From the NCBI GenBank assembly GCA_036897485.1, contig JAYMTF010001078.1:1-26540 (forward strand): a DNA stretch of 26,540 nucleotides, given 5' to 3'. The notes under the pieces are model-generated. The model was not told where the DNA came from. It saw nothing but the letters and a program-made list of their open reading frames with translations, and searched no databases. A program made the position numbers and the translations under genes. Below are positions 10,243 to 21,070 of this stretch, in pieces. The first letter of the stretch is position 1, and every line of letters begins with the position of its first letter. The DNA comes from Pelargonium nanum. Its lineage: Eukaryota; Streptophyta; Magnoliopsida; Geraniales; Geraniaceae.

Positions 10243-10581
10243 ATGAACGAAGAAGAGGAAATAGCCGTTATGGTCAAAAGGATAAGGGAGAGAGAATCAA
10301 AGAAACAAAACGGCAACGTTTCGGTATCAACTAAAGAAGCTGGGCAAAACGACAACGCAGCGGGAGCAGAAGCAAAAGAGAAAAACGATGTCGTTGGAAC
10401 TGAGAGTATGGGGACAGTTTGTGCCTTGGGAAACAAGACAGCCACAGCTGCTTCTCAGCAAGGAACTCGTGCTGGATCGTTACCGAGCATTCCGATCGAG
10501 ACCCGTGGTGAGAGTGATACGGTGAGACGCAGCTCCAGGAACCGTGCTACACCTAAGCACCTCCACGACTATATAGTCTAG
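10243..10581 (+). pseudogene. Copia-type polyprotein linker fragment
   Basis: A 112-codon open frame whose last residues, VRRSSRNRATPKHLHDYIV, resemble the linker between integrase and reverse transcriptase in Ty1/copia polyproteins, where a basic RRSxRxxxxPxxLxDYV motif is usual. In an intact element reverse transcriptase would follow, but here a stop codon comes at once and no polymerase or RNase H motif is found. The remainder is low-complexity, rich in Glu, Lys, Ala and Asn. The downstream 10582-10745 sequence is pyrimidine-rich (CTCTGTTTCTCTGTAATTTC), LTR-like in style. It is best read as a deleted retrotransposon fragment. A small lineage-specific gene derived from one is possible but unsupported. 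Confidence 0.45.
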
Positions 10582-10745
10582 CTGATAGGAGAGAGAGGGT
10601 TTTGTTGGTTGATGTCTGGATTTATCTTCCCCCTCTGTTTCTCTGTAATTTCTTTGCTCTTCTATCTTTCCCAATCTTGTAATTGTTTTCCCTAAATCTG
10701 GGGTTAGTAACATTACTCGTAGTAAATGGAATTGCCATGGAAGCT

Positions 10746-11940
10746 CAACTGAGCTGAGGCTTGCTTAATTTTTGTGTCTTGTGTTCTTCATTACTTGCTC
10801 TGTTTACTGAAATTGGTTGAATCATACCACATTGTGAAATCACAATTTGACTGTCACAATAAATAGGTGCCACGGAACCAAAAATGATACCATGTCATTA
10901 AGTAACTATTGTAGCCAGACTAGTTTTGTAATGCTATTTGCAAGGGCCCGATATCAAGACTCCGTACTAAGATGAGAGACTTTAGTTTGTTTCTTGTTTT
11001 GCTAAAAAAATCAGAGCAGTACCTAGGAGGAAGAATAAACCTATAGCAGAATGACTAGTTGTAAGGTTTCATCCCAAATTATCATTAGAGAAAGCAAGAA
11101 AGTAGTTCATAAAATGAAGAGAGAGCGAATGAGCAATCATAATTTCTCAAAAGAACATTAGGTTAAACTATTTTACATCAACGAGTGCTAATTGAGTAAT
11201 ATTAGAGGCAAACAAGAGTATAAAGTGGAGCTGCATACTCATGTTGGGTGGAGATCGAGGACTCAAAAAATAATTTCAAACAATATTAAATCTAAGCTGG
11301 GTAACAAATGCGATTTAAGTAAAAAGAGTATATTTTCAAAAGACAACATTACGAGAAATTCGCAATCTTTTAGAAATATACTCATTACAACGATGTTCAT
11401 TTCGATTTATGCTATAACCTAGAAAAAAACACGTGATGACTTTAATTCAAGTTTGTTGCACTCACGAGGATGCAATCCAACGAAACAAACATAACCAAAT
11501 CCTTGGAGTAAGTTGTAATTAGGATTTTCACCAATCAAGCATTCACAAGACTCCGAGTTCTGTACATTAAATACAAAATCAACCACATAATGTCTAGTAT
11601 GCACTAAATGGGGGATTTTGCAAGAACATATAGAGAAAAAAAAATACCTGTAAATTTTCTTTTGTTCCTGCACGTCTTATCATCATTGATAGCTTTGATT
11701 AATTAAATTGAACAATTCAACCTCCAGTCCGATTTCTATAACGTGCCTACACATGTCTTGCTTTTCTGTCAAAATATTAAGGATCAATGTTCTTGCAAGT
11801 AACACAACTTTAGTTCCATATTCATACAAAAGAGCATACATGTTTTATTGTCTGAATCCAAGTCCTCTGCAATATGACCTTCCCAGTTCTAAAATCACAC
11901 TTGTAATGGTTCCAAATACATTTTTTACAAACCTATATAA
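10746..11940. other. Intergenic DNA and 3' flank of the small minus-strand gene
   Basis: No convincing gene. The stretch 10980-11400 is A-rich, with open frames of biased composition only. On the minus strand the 11850-11940 interval is the probable 3'UTR of the small gene ending at 11941. An AATAAA sequence on that strand occurs about 90 bases past its stop codon, near 11853-11858. Confidence 0.4.
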
Positions 11941-12208
11941 TCAACACTGTTCCCGCAGAACACGAAGATGGTCCAGTTTTATCCCACTGTCAGCTTCCAC
12001 TTTCTGCTCCATACAAGCAGCTTGACAAGCTTCAATCCCTTTGTAAAGATCATACGCAATACGTTTTCTCTCATCATGCGCCTCGCTTGGCCATAGCCAA
12101 CTCTCTGCCATTATGCATTTGAAAGGAGGATATGAACCCGACAAGGTTTTTTCATCTTCAAAGCAATCATTTTCGTCCTTCTTGCCTGGAGGAGCAGAAT
12201 GAGTGATG
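11941..12208 (-). CDS. Small uncharacterised plant gene, 3' exon only
   Basis: An open frame of about 88 codons on the minus strand runs from a possible acceptor (CCACACAG, exon from 12208) to a TGA at 11941. It looks protein-like rather than random: FEDEKTLSGSYPPFKC, ESWLWPSEAHDERKRIAYDL and GIEACQAACMEQKVEAD, with a CxxxC pair, charged helices and aromatic residues. I do not recognise a named domain. From memory, Arabidopsis has a small unknown-protein gene next to its ATL7/ATL59 and phytolongin genes (At4g10140, duplicate At1g33490), and this could be its counterpart; that is unverified. The first exon was not found. An internal ATG near 12108 would give only about 56 residues. It could also be a 3' exon of the RING gene. 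Confidence 0.55.
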
Positions 12209-12643
12209 CTGTGTGGACTAATAATGCATCAAGCTGTTCAAATACAACCAAACATGTAGAAGATGAATTAATAAGTGCTTACAAACTTCTCGTAAAGGTA
12301 AATGGACTTAATGATGATAGGGACAAGAATAAGGATCTGCTTGGAGATTAATCGGCCATAGATGATAACAGAGAAACAAAAGTTAACAACTACAATGGTT
12401 TTTGCAGGTTAATATGCCACCACTCTCTTAAAGCGTACTTTGCACATGAAACAATGTTAAACCTCAACGAACACGAGCAAGTACTGATAATCAAATATAT
12501 ATTCCAATGGAACTTTAATATGCAAGTATATACAGAGTTCAGATGTTGATGCCAATAAACCATACTGAATAGAAAAAGCACAACCAATTTCATAGTTTAA
12601 CTGCTATTCGGCAATTGGACTGAGAGATAGACCATATTCAAGT

Positions 12644-15600
12644 TCAAATGCATGAATCGTGGGAAAAGTAACATCTTCTCATTTGGCATTTGCTACATAC
12701 ATTTCTCAAAATGTCATGAGAGGAGAAATGTAACAGTGCATATGGAAATAGTATAAAGAAAATACCAGTGCCAGAAAACCCACAGCTATGCTCTTGCATT
12801 TTAGTTTCATTCCTTGCATCTCCGTATTCTTTCTCATCATCAACACTTTGAAGGCTCCTTCCATCTTCAGTACCTGGTTGGAGAACTCCCGCTTCAGCAT
12901 TTCTTGAATTGGATTCTTCGGTGGCTGGTGTTTGTTCACGGGCCTGTGGCCTGTGTTGAAAATATGTGTCAACTCCACCATCTGCAACTGAAGGTTCATG
13001 AGTAGTTTCATTTTCACCCTCAGCATCTGGTGATTCAGTTGAAGGTTTAGCCGAAGCTAGTAGGGAAAGGCGGCAAAGTGGGCAGGTAGTGTGGATAGCA
13101 AGCCAATGATCGATGCAGTCCATGTGAAAAGTGTGGCCGCATGCAGGTATCTGCTGAAGCCTGTCCTCAGCTTGGTAATCTCCGAGACAAACTGAACATC
13201 TGTAGAAAGGAAAAGCATAATCAAGAAAGACAATTAGTAAGAGATTTCTGATCTACTCTTCCAAATTGTGAATTTCTTAAAACTTGTAATTTAATGGTTT
13301 AAACCATCATGATATTATCAGCAAACTAGTATTATTTATTTACTTCTTTTCCTTTTAAAAGAAACGGGAATTATTAGTGATGAGCCTTTTGATCTCGTCA
13401 ACCTTGCCCAACTGGTCAAACTTGTCCACGTAAGAAGGTAGCAAAGCCTAAGTCCTAACTCAACTTCCGGGGCTTTGGGGTTGTCCAATCCTTGATCCTG
13501 GGTATGGACCAGAGAAGTATACCATTAAGTGAAGATCAGTGCGTGTGCAATAGAATTCACCTTGGACGTCACGTGAGAATAAGCATATAAAATTAGAAAC
13601 ACTACAAGGTGTTGGTAGACAGTATTCAAAGAACGGTTATGAGGTGGCGGTCTCTAATTGGTCAGTGATGATATCACAATGATGTCTATGCTGACATCAT
13701 GGTAGGACCATGATGAGGTCATTGATGACATCATCTTTAACGAGGGTTACATCTTGGGCATACCCTTCTCCATAGCATGTTACAAAGCGAGACCCCCACT
13801 TACCAACTGGGAGTAGTGTGGAGTGGTTTAGACCTCGAGAAGGGTCTACATAGTGGGTGTGACCTCCTTGAACCATGTTTGAGAGAGTCCGATATTGTGG
13901 CGCCGAGTGAGAAGATCCATGGTGATACCAAGTGAGGACCCTTGAAGAGGAGCTACATCCTTGATGAGTAGACTAAGTCCTTAGAGATCCTTGGAGAGGA
14001 CCCTGACGAGAAAGGTTCTTGGAGATCCTTAACATTAAGCAAATGTTAAAAATCAATGGTGATTTATCAGTATATCTTAGCCATACTTTCATTTTGTATA
14101 TCATAACTCTTGATTAAAAAAATATATATATATTCTTAATATAGAAGAGCTAATTTTAAGGTTTACAACTTACAACAAGTGACATTTGCAAGAGGAAAAG
14201 AAGGAATTTTTCATTGAATGCTTATTACACGCACAAATCAGTATAGGTTCATGTCAAATGCTATTCAAAAGAAGAGTGCAATCACTCTGGTCAGGTGCTT
14301 CCATTTTTCTTTATTAGTCAGATTATATACCTAGACATGCTTCCATTTGGCGAAATAATTTAACAAAATACAATTGCACTATTTCAAATACACTGTCAGC
14401 CCCTTAATGGTTCACATTGTCCACGAGAGGCAATTAATGCACCGACTTGATACTTTTAGTTCCAAAAACCCCTATGATCAATGTTCTATGATGATTAATG
14501 AGCAAAAAGGGTATATAAAAATGACCTTTTCTGAAAAAAACTATTTCTTTCACAAATAATTCGATATGGATCAAATTGGAAAGCATGATACATTTCACAC
14601 GAGGCGAGAAGACATGGTACTAGTTTCCATAGCTGATGGCCCTAATATTATTCCTCTTACTATATTTTCTGCAAATCTACCAATTACCATGTCAATCTTG
14701 GCTTGAATTTAATCATACATAAATGGTATGCAGCATGTTTCACCTCAACAAAATCAGAATAAAGTTTTTTCTAACTCACTCGTATTAAATTGCCGAGAGA
14801 TTAGGTATTTCTTTCAAAAGAAATATTGCTCATATCGCTAGGATCAACTGTGTAATCAAAGTACTCTACTTTCTGTTACATTAAAGGTAATACAAACATC
14901 ACACAGCATTTTCCTTGTTTCACATACAGTATTCCCCTCATTTTTCTAGACCTTCAGCGGTAAGTATGTGCTTCCACCCCAGTCAAAATTCTACTTCTAT
15001 AACTTGACGACATATGGAAATGTCATATCCTTGAGAATCATCCTTATCCAATTAAACCCTTGCGTTACAAATTCAGGAGCTCGAAATGTATCAGCTAACT
15101 AAAACTGTAGTTACAAACTTCAACGAAAACCTAAATAACTAGACACAATGAGAAACAAAGCACATTGATTCTAATAAAAAAGCCAGTTACAATATGCTCT
15201 AACAGGGACATAGTTTAAAGGTAATGTTAATACCTTTTTATCTAGCAAATAATTAACCATCAACTCAGTCAAGTTCACTAATTGAGTTTTTAAACATTTA
15301 GGACAAACAACATCAAGTCCCCGAATTAAGACACATTTATCAGAAACATTAGATAACTATGAGAAAAGCTCAAGTTCTATGAATTCTTAATCCATACATA
15401 AATAAGACCAAAGTTAATATAAACACTCACTGTGTGTCTTTAATAGAGAAGCTCTCCTTATAAATAATAATTGGCAGCATCTCTCTTAGCTCCTTCTTCA
15501 AGCCCAATTCAGCCTGCAAATCCACAATTCATAGAGACACACATGTTAGTACAGATAAAAATAAGCAAAAAAAAATGCAAATAAAACTACATCTTAAAAT

Positions 15601-15832
15601 AACAAATTACCCTAGAGATGTCATTGGTGTTCTCTAATGTCGTTCGCATTCGCAGAGAGGACCAATCAGCCCTCCTCCGGCGAAGATAGAACAAGTAGAA
15701 CAAGAAGAGGAGGACAAAAGTGAAGAAGATTGGCACTGAGAAAATAAAAGTTTGGTAAAGCTTGAGCTCAGTTGAAGCTACTGAAGATTCTGTGGTGGAG
15801 CAACAAGAAGGCTCTGAATCCTTACGAGACAT
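12644..15832 (-). CDS. ATL7: RING-H2 E3 ubiquitin ligase, ATL7/ATL58/ATL59 type
   Basis: Three coding exons, 15832-15611, 15513-15431 and 13199-12644, join in frame to give 286 residues. A transmembrane helix spans about 27-50 (FIFSVPIFFTFVLLFLFYLF), followed by a basic RRRR stop-transfer. The GLD-like motif of ATLs is GLKKELREMLP at 78-88. The RING-H2 finger is complete: Cys103, Cys106, Cys122, His124, His127, Cys130, Cys141, Cys144, with the E2-contact Trp134. ATL proteins ubiquitinate targets at endomembranes or the plasma membrane, often in stress or hormone responses. The C-terminal tail is Glu/Ser-rich. The last 40 residues read like intron sequence: a donor at 12766-12765 (GGCACTG|GTATTT) could instead splice to a further exon, so the true C-terminus is uncertain. 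Which ATL member is orthologous is not settled. Confidence 0.92.
13390..14040. mobile_element. GC-richer insertion in the large ATL intron, family unknown
   Basis: Inside the 2.2-kb intron that separates the GLD exon from the RING exon, about 650 bases differ from the AT-rich surroundings. It has higher GC, dense GGACC, GATCCTT and GACCTC motifs, and a cluster of short palindromes based on GATGACATCATC at about 13662-13735. Near the right end, GAGATCCTTGGAGAGGACC and TTCTTGGAGATCCTT form a degenerate tandem. No ORF is convincing and I found no terminal repeats or target-site duplication. It is probably a fragment of a non-autonomous element or LTR. Confidence 0.45.
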
Positions 15833-15855
15833 CACAATGGGCGGTTCAAAACAGC

Positions 15856-16300
15856 CTGCAAGCAAATCACATAAATGCAAAACAACAACTGCATTGACCA
15901 AAGAAACAAACTTCATCAAAACCCACAACAGCAAATACAAAAATCTCAACAGATCTCTTAATAATATAACCAGAAATGTGGGTTTTTGACAAATATGATA
16001 AAATTGTTCCTAGTAGTGTAACACATTACTAAAAAAACCCAAATGAAAACTAGATCTTTACACTAGATTAAAAAACATATATACAAATTGGAGAGATTTA
16101 TTCTGAGAATTAGAGGAACAAACCCAAATCAAGAATTGCATTGACTAAACACTGAGGAGATGCGAGAGGAGCTCCTGAGAGAGAGAGTCGCTGATTTTTT
16201 CTAAAAATAAAACTATAGCAGAAGCAGATCGGCGAGGAGCAGAAACATCAGAACATGGGTGTGTTGTGCTGAGCCTGTAACTACGGTTCTATTCTTCGCA
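15856..16300 (-). other. ATL gene leader: 5'UTR intron and first exon
   Basis: An acceptor ending at 15856 (GATTTGCTTGCAG|GCTG) stands 24 bases before the ATG, showing that the leader is spliced. The donor is not unique; candidates occur at about 16115-16150. The first exon probably extends to about 16260-16300. The reading frame is open from the acceptor to the ATG, but no better upstream start is seen. Confidence 0.5.
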
Positions 16301-17916
16301 GTCACAGTCTGGTATTTATTTTCGTCTTCATTTTTTAAGATATAATACAGATATTAGAAGTCTACACTCTACACTTGAAATTCAACATCTAACATATTTT
16401 TACTAATAAATTAACATTAGTGTCCGCTGCATGAATCGGACATTAAAAACGTTTATATTTAATCACAGGCCTGCCAGCTCACTGCTATATATTATATTCA
16501 CGTTTCAAACCCAAAAGAGAGAGAGAGAACTTCATGCATGATTCGCAAAGATCTTAATGTGCATATTTTCCCGCATGAGGTAATTAATTGCTCCACCTAA
16601 TGTTTCAAATTGGTTTTTTTATTTACCATTCTTGAAAATATTTAATATGTTTATACATTTATTAGACGGGACTCGAGAGTAATGAGTCTCAACCAAATTA
16701 TTAGCGGTAATGTTAGAGTAAAGACATAAAATAAATAGATTCAAATAAACTTTCTGTTCCTAAATTCATTAAGATGGGTATGAGTTTTAATTCATGAGGT
16801 GACGTTGCTAATGCTTCATTGGCATAACTGAGTTTCAACCACTAATAATATGACGATAGATTTGTTGAGACATATATAAATATTAAATCATGGAGTTTAT
16901 ACAACTAATAAGAGTTGGATTAAGAATTAAGGCATATGATTTATAAGGTCTAAACTCAATTCTTTACACATTTCCATGAATTGAATAAAAGAAATTGATA
17001 GTTGAATTATGTAGATTCAAAACAATTCTTCACCTAAATTTGAATTTGATCTATTTAAGGAATATTCCCAAGTATAAATGTAGAACAGTATCCATTTGTC
17101 AACTCGTGTTTGTATCCAGAGTTTCAAATTCAATTGAATACAATGTTAACAACTAATTTATAAACTTTGAATTTTTCTTATTTTTATTCTTATTATATGA
17201 GCTTTGCAAGTTGTTGTACCTGTACCTCTTTATGAGCAAAACAAACATCAGATTTTTATTTATCAACTTCTTCTGAGTCAAGCCTAATGGTGATATGGTT
17301 TTGTATAAATATAACAAAAACTATTATTACAGTACATTTGCAGAACCTAGAAGTGGAAACAAATTATTTATACAATCTTAGTAAACACAGAGAGCCAGCA
17401 ATTAACCTAGCCCTCCCAGCCCAACATCCTTCTACTCCAAGTTTCAAAATGCTGCAACTTTCAAGATATTTCCAACTGCAAACCACATCAATTTAGTGGT
17501 CAATTCCATGAGAAATTAAGGGTTGTATAATGAAATACAGACAAATCATGTTCAACAAATCTAAATGAATCATCAAGTTTTTCTATTGTTATGATCATTA
17601 CTGAATCCACCACAACCAGATAGCAATCAAATGCTTCAGAATTCGTCAACACTATTAAAACAAGCTTAATGTATCCGTTGAAATTTTGTCTTCGTCATCA
17701 TCATCTTTATCGCACCATTTTGTGTACAAATGGATTTATAGTCCAAAAGCATTGAATACAACAAGCTTACAAAGCATGGGACATGATCACACTCTAAGCT
17801 GGGTGAAGTACGGACATTATATACAAAGTACTGTCATGCTAGAGTTGATTGACCACCATTTCCATTCTCTGTTGCTAGGATAAGCAAAAGCAAATCTATG
17901 CTTATTACAATGTAAG
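16300..17916. other. Gene-poor intergenic region
   Basis: AT-rich DNA between the ATL promoter (about 16300-16500) and the 3' end of the DUF2062 gene. It includes a short GA run near 16516-16528. Open frames near 17290-17880 have no domain, biased composition and no splicing support. The right part should contain the DUF2062 3'UTR on the minus strand. Nothing else is identifiable. Confidence 0.4.
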
Positions 17917-20262
17917 TCAAACATTCCTCACCTTGAACTCAGAGTGAGGAATGAGTGGTTTCTTAGGGCTTAGAGGAACATTGTTGAACTTGCGAACCAA
18001 GATCTTGAAGCATGGCAAAAATATCACATAGAGAGCGCCCAATATAAAGGGTGCTGCAACAAGCCATCCCATTAACTGCAAAGATTATAAACAGATATTC
18101 AAATATAATAATTTCAATGCAATAACTCAAAAGACAGAAATGAGATGATACATGAATATAAGGAGGGGAAAAAAGGAAACATATTTCAGCTCATAGACAA
18201 GACGGTAACTTTTCCAGATATTTAATTTGGTGCGACAATAGTGTTCACTCTAGAATTGTTGAAGATGTAGATCTACAGATGTCATCCACAATCAACCCAA
18301 ATCATATATCATTGTTGTCTCAATGAATTTGCATTGCCTTTTATTACTTATTAGTGGCTCCAGTCGGCAATCATACAAAGTGACGTGCATTTCACAAGAA
18401 CACGAGATTAACCCCAGTCAAACTCAAACTACATAAAAGCAGACGAAGTCTATCCTAAGATGCACATAGACTAGGAAATTCTAGTGTGAATTAAATTTTA
18501 TAAATTATGCACTAAAATAATAAAATGTTAATTTTTGCTATTGAAAATCTTCTATGTGACTGTATCCCTATGCATTTAGAATTTGCATTGGCACGTCTGT
18601 ATGGTGTCAGATTCACAATTATGTTTCATAATGCTGTCTAGCCACCATAAGTATAAATTGTATAATTGATAACAACTTCCCTACCACATGAACAGATGCC
18701 CTCTTTCTGCACTATTATTAAAGCTATTGAAATTATGTTCCCACTCTCCTAGTTCATTAATTCATCTAAACAACCTTGATTGAGATTATAGTGACCAAGA
18801 ATTCAACAATAGTACTCCCTCGTCCCAAAATGAGTGTACACTTTCCAATTTTTGTGAAAATTAAGGATGACTTTAGTTAATGTTTTTTCCCTTATACTCC
18901 CATGAGCTCTTGTTGCAACAAACTCACGGGGTTCTAACTAACTTAGCAACACTATTATTGGTAATCCATGAGTAACTAACTAGCCAAAACAGAAAGTGGA
19001 CTCTCATTTTGGAATGGAGAGTATTTATTTTATAAGTATGCTCAGTTATGTATGAGATGGAGAGAGAGAGATGAGCTTATAAGAAGGCAATCCAACTTAC
19101 CGCATTAGCAATACTTATTAGAACTTCATGTGATGCTTGACCAGTCAATACCTTCTTCAGAGCATCAGAGGTTAATGGAAAATGAGATCCACCAGAGATA
19201 AACTCACCGAGGCGCAAGAAGGGGACAATCAGGCTTCAAGCAAAAACATATATCAGTGAAAAGTATGCACGATTATTAGCTAAATGTAAGTCCCTGTGCT
19301 ACTGCTATATCCAGAGAAAAAGTTATAAGAATTGCAAGAAGCCAATCTACCATATGTCACACAGCTTAAAACTTAAAAGTTAAAACCCCTCAAAACTACA
19401 CAGAAATATTACTGAATTGGCCCCCAACCCACATGTGCACAAAATATGGTGGGCACTTGCATCAGAAGACCCAATGAAATTCATTCCCTTGATCATTTGA
19501 GAATATGTATCATTAAAGTTCTAAAGGATAAGATCTGAACCTAGACCTCTCCAATACCAAGGAGAGCAATTAATATAGAGATGATGGTACCGATAACAAA
19601 TAATTACCTCAACTCTATTGGAGTAGCAATAAAGTTAGCCAGCATCACAGTTGGAGAATGACAAAAGGATCCAAGTAAAGCAATAGCCATCCCACATAGA
19701 AGCACAGTGACCCCTGTTGTAAAAAAAAAAAAAAAAAAAAGCAAATTTGAATAATTTTTAGAGCAAATTGTCCTCTCAAAATATAGCAGACAACAAAATG
19801 TCAAGAAAGTTGGAAAATACAACACTAAATTCCAACAATATATCATACCACATATTGGAAACACTCCCAAGGTGAGGCCAAGAGCTGCAGAGAAAGCCAA
19901 ATGTTTCGGTTCTGCACCCCTGGAAATTATTAGAAACAAAGAGCTCAAATTTTAATTTTAGACCAAAACCAGCATCTGAACCCAGCAATTTCAGGATAAT
20001 TTATTTTAACAGAACAGAATGAACAAATTGTTATCCACCATTTCTGATCTTGTCTGTCCCTTTTGAGCTCGCAAAAACCTTATTTCGGGGAAAAATTGGA
20101 AGCTCTATTGAATTGATCGATCAGAAAATAAATGTAAAATATGAATCAAATCAAGCAAAAGTGAGAGAAACGCAAATACCTACGGACGATGAGAATGAGA
20201 GGATCGATAACCTTATCATTGAACCACGACGCCAATCCACTTCCAGTTCTTGAGGTCGACAT
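17917..20262 (-). CDS. DUF2062 family membrane protein, five exons
   Basis: Exons 20262-20180, 19919-19849, 19713-19608, 19233-19101 and 18075-17917 join in frame to give 183 residues. After an N-terminal MSTSRTGSGLASWFNDKVID comes the DUF2062 signature at about 24-52: a run ending RRGAEPKHLAF, then SAALGLTLGVFPICG. This is the pattern also seen in bacterial DUF2062 proteins. Three hydrophobic stretches follow or overlap it: about 35-70, about 78-100 (VMLANFIATPIELSLIVPFL) and about 132-158. The C-terminus is basic and soluble. The function of the domain is not known to me, and I infer only a small integral membrane protein. The start is the first in-frame ATG of exon 1. The intron before exon 3 has a run of 20 T just upstream of its acceptor on the coding strand. 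Confidence 0.85.
18815..19021. mobile_element. Stowaway-like MITE in an intron of the DUF2062 gene
   Basis: The 207-bp element begins CTCCCTCGTCCCAAAATGAG and ends with CTCATTTTGGAATGGAGAG, an imperfect terminal inverted repeat matching the Stowaway (Tc1/mariner) consensus CTCCCTCYGTCCC. It is flanked by TA on both sides (18813-18814 and 19022-19023), the target duplication expected for this group. It encodes nothing and lies in the 1.0-kb intron between coding exons 4 and 5. Confidence 0.88.
19721..19740. repeat. A20 run beside a splice acceptor
   Basis: Twenty consecutive A residues on the plus strand form a T20 tract on the coding strand, six bases before the acceptor AG of DUF2062 exon 3 (19713). 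It functions as, or extends, the polypyrimidine tract and is likely to vary in length between individuals. Confidence 0.9.
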
Positions 20263-20760
20263 GTCGATCTCTGTCTGTTTCTTCGAAATCCAAATCAATC
20301 AAATGGTTGAATCAAAACTTCAGATTCCTCTCTTGCAAGCAAACATGAACTCGAAACGCATTTACTATGAAGCTGGTTGAGATTCTTTTCTTGGAACTTG
20401 GATTTGGGATTTAATTAAGACAAACAGAAATATTGAATGATATTTCAGAAATGGAATCGAAGGCAACGCAGAGCAGTTGATGTTGATGTCGATGTCGATG
20501 AGAGGTAGTTGATTCACTTGATTGGTTTGGCGTCCAGATGCGTGAGGTTCAGTTTCCTGATTTTGCTCCTCTATTTGCCGCTGAAATGCTGTTAGATTTC
20601 AAGCCACGCCTCTATTTGTTGTGGATGAGACGTATAATGTATTGCTGGCAAGTATCAAGTAAGTGGCATGCTACGTTTGACTTTTCTCTTAAAATAATGT
20701 CTTATAATAAGTTAGTCGGTACGGTACACAATATCGATAAGATGTTAATCATGGGTCGTG
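20263..20760 (-). promoter_or_regulatory. DUF2062 5' leader and promoter region
   Basis: Upstream of the DUF2062 ATG on the minus strand. A GATGTC-type imperfect repeat (GTTGATGTCGATGTCGATG) lies at about 20480-20500. The leader and transcription start probably fall in 20263-20560, but no TATA box was placed with confidence. No upstream coding exon is visible. Confidence 0.35.
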
Positions 20761-21070
20761 CCTGAAGTCATCAACAATGCTCAAAAATCACTCGACGGTC
20801 CGTGGAAGTACTGTGCGACACTTTTTCATCATACGTTCTCGTAAAAGCCTCTCGACGTTCCAAACATCGATCATGATGGACCTACAATCTTGAAGGCCCT
20901 GGGGCACTACTCCAAGTAGTATAGGCTTATTGGGACTTTGGTACTCTCTTAGGCGCCAAGAGTCGTATGGAAGCTCTTAGACTCGTCCGGAAAGCTAGGG
21001 CCCAATTCACAAGTGGGCACGGAGCCGAACCCACTTTTCCATCGACCAACCACGCATCAACACGTGAGTA
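20760..21070. repeat. GC-richer repeat-like island, unassigned
   Basis: About 300 bases are clearly richer in GC than both flanks. They contain a hairpin ACTACTCCAAGTAGT (20908-20922), two CTCGACG phrases, and a stretch of CACAAGTGGGCACGGAGCCG followed by AACCCAC. No ORF is convincing. Composition and short repeats suggest a fragment of a transposable element, possibly LTR-derived, but neither ends nor target duplication were found. Confidence 0.35.

Noticed and set aside
11708-12025. 105-codon plus-strand frame
   Set aside because: Largely antisense to the small minus-strand exon and its 3'UTR, with no recognisable domain.
13660-13740. Possible C/D-box snoRNA in the ATL intron (TGATGAT, CTGA, ATGATGA in order)
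   Set aside because: The C box to D' spacing is short, no final CTGA D box follows at the right distance, and no closing stem is seen. The pattern is explained by local palindromic repeats.
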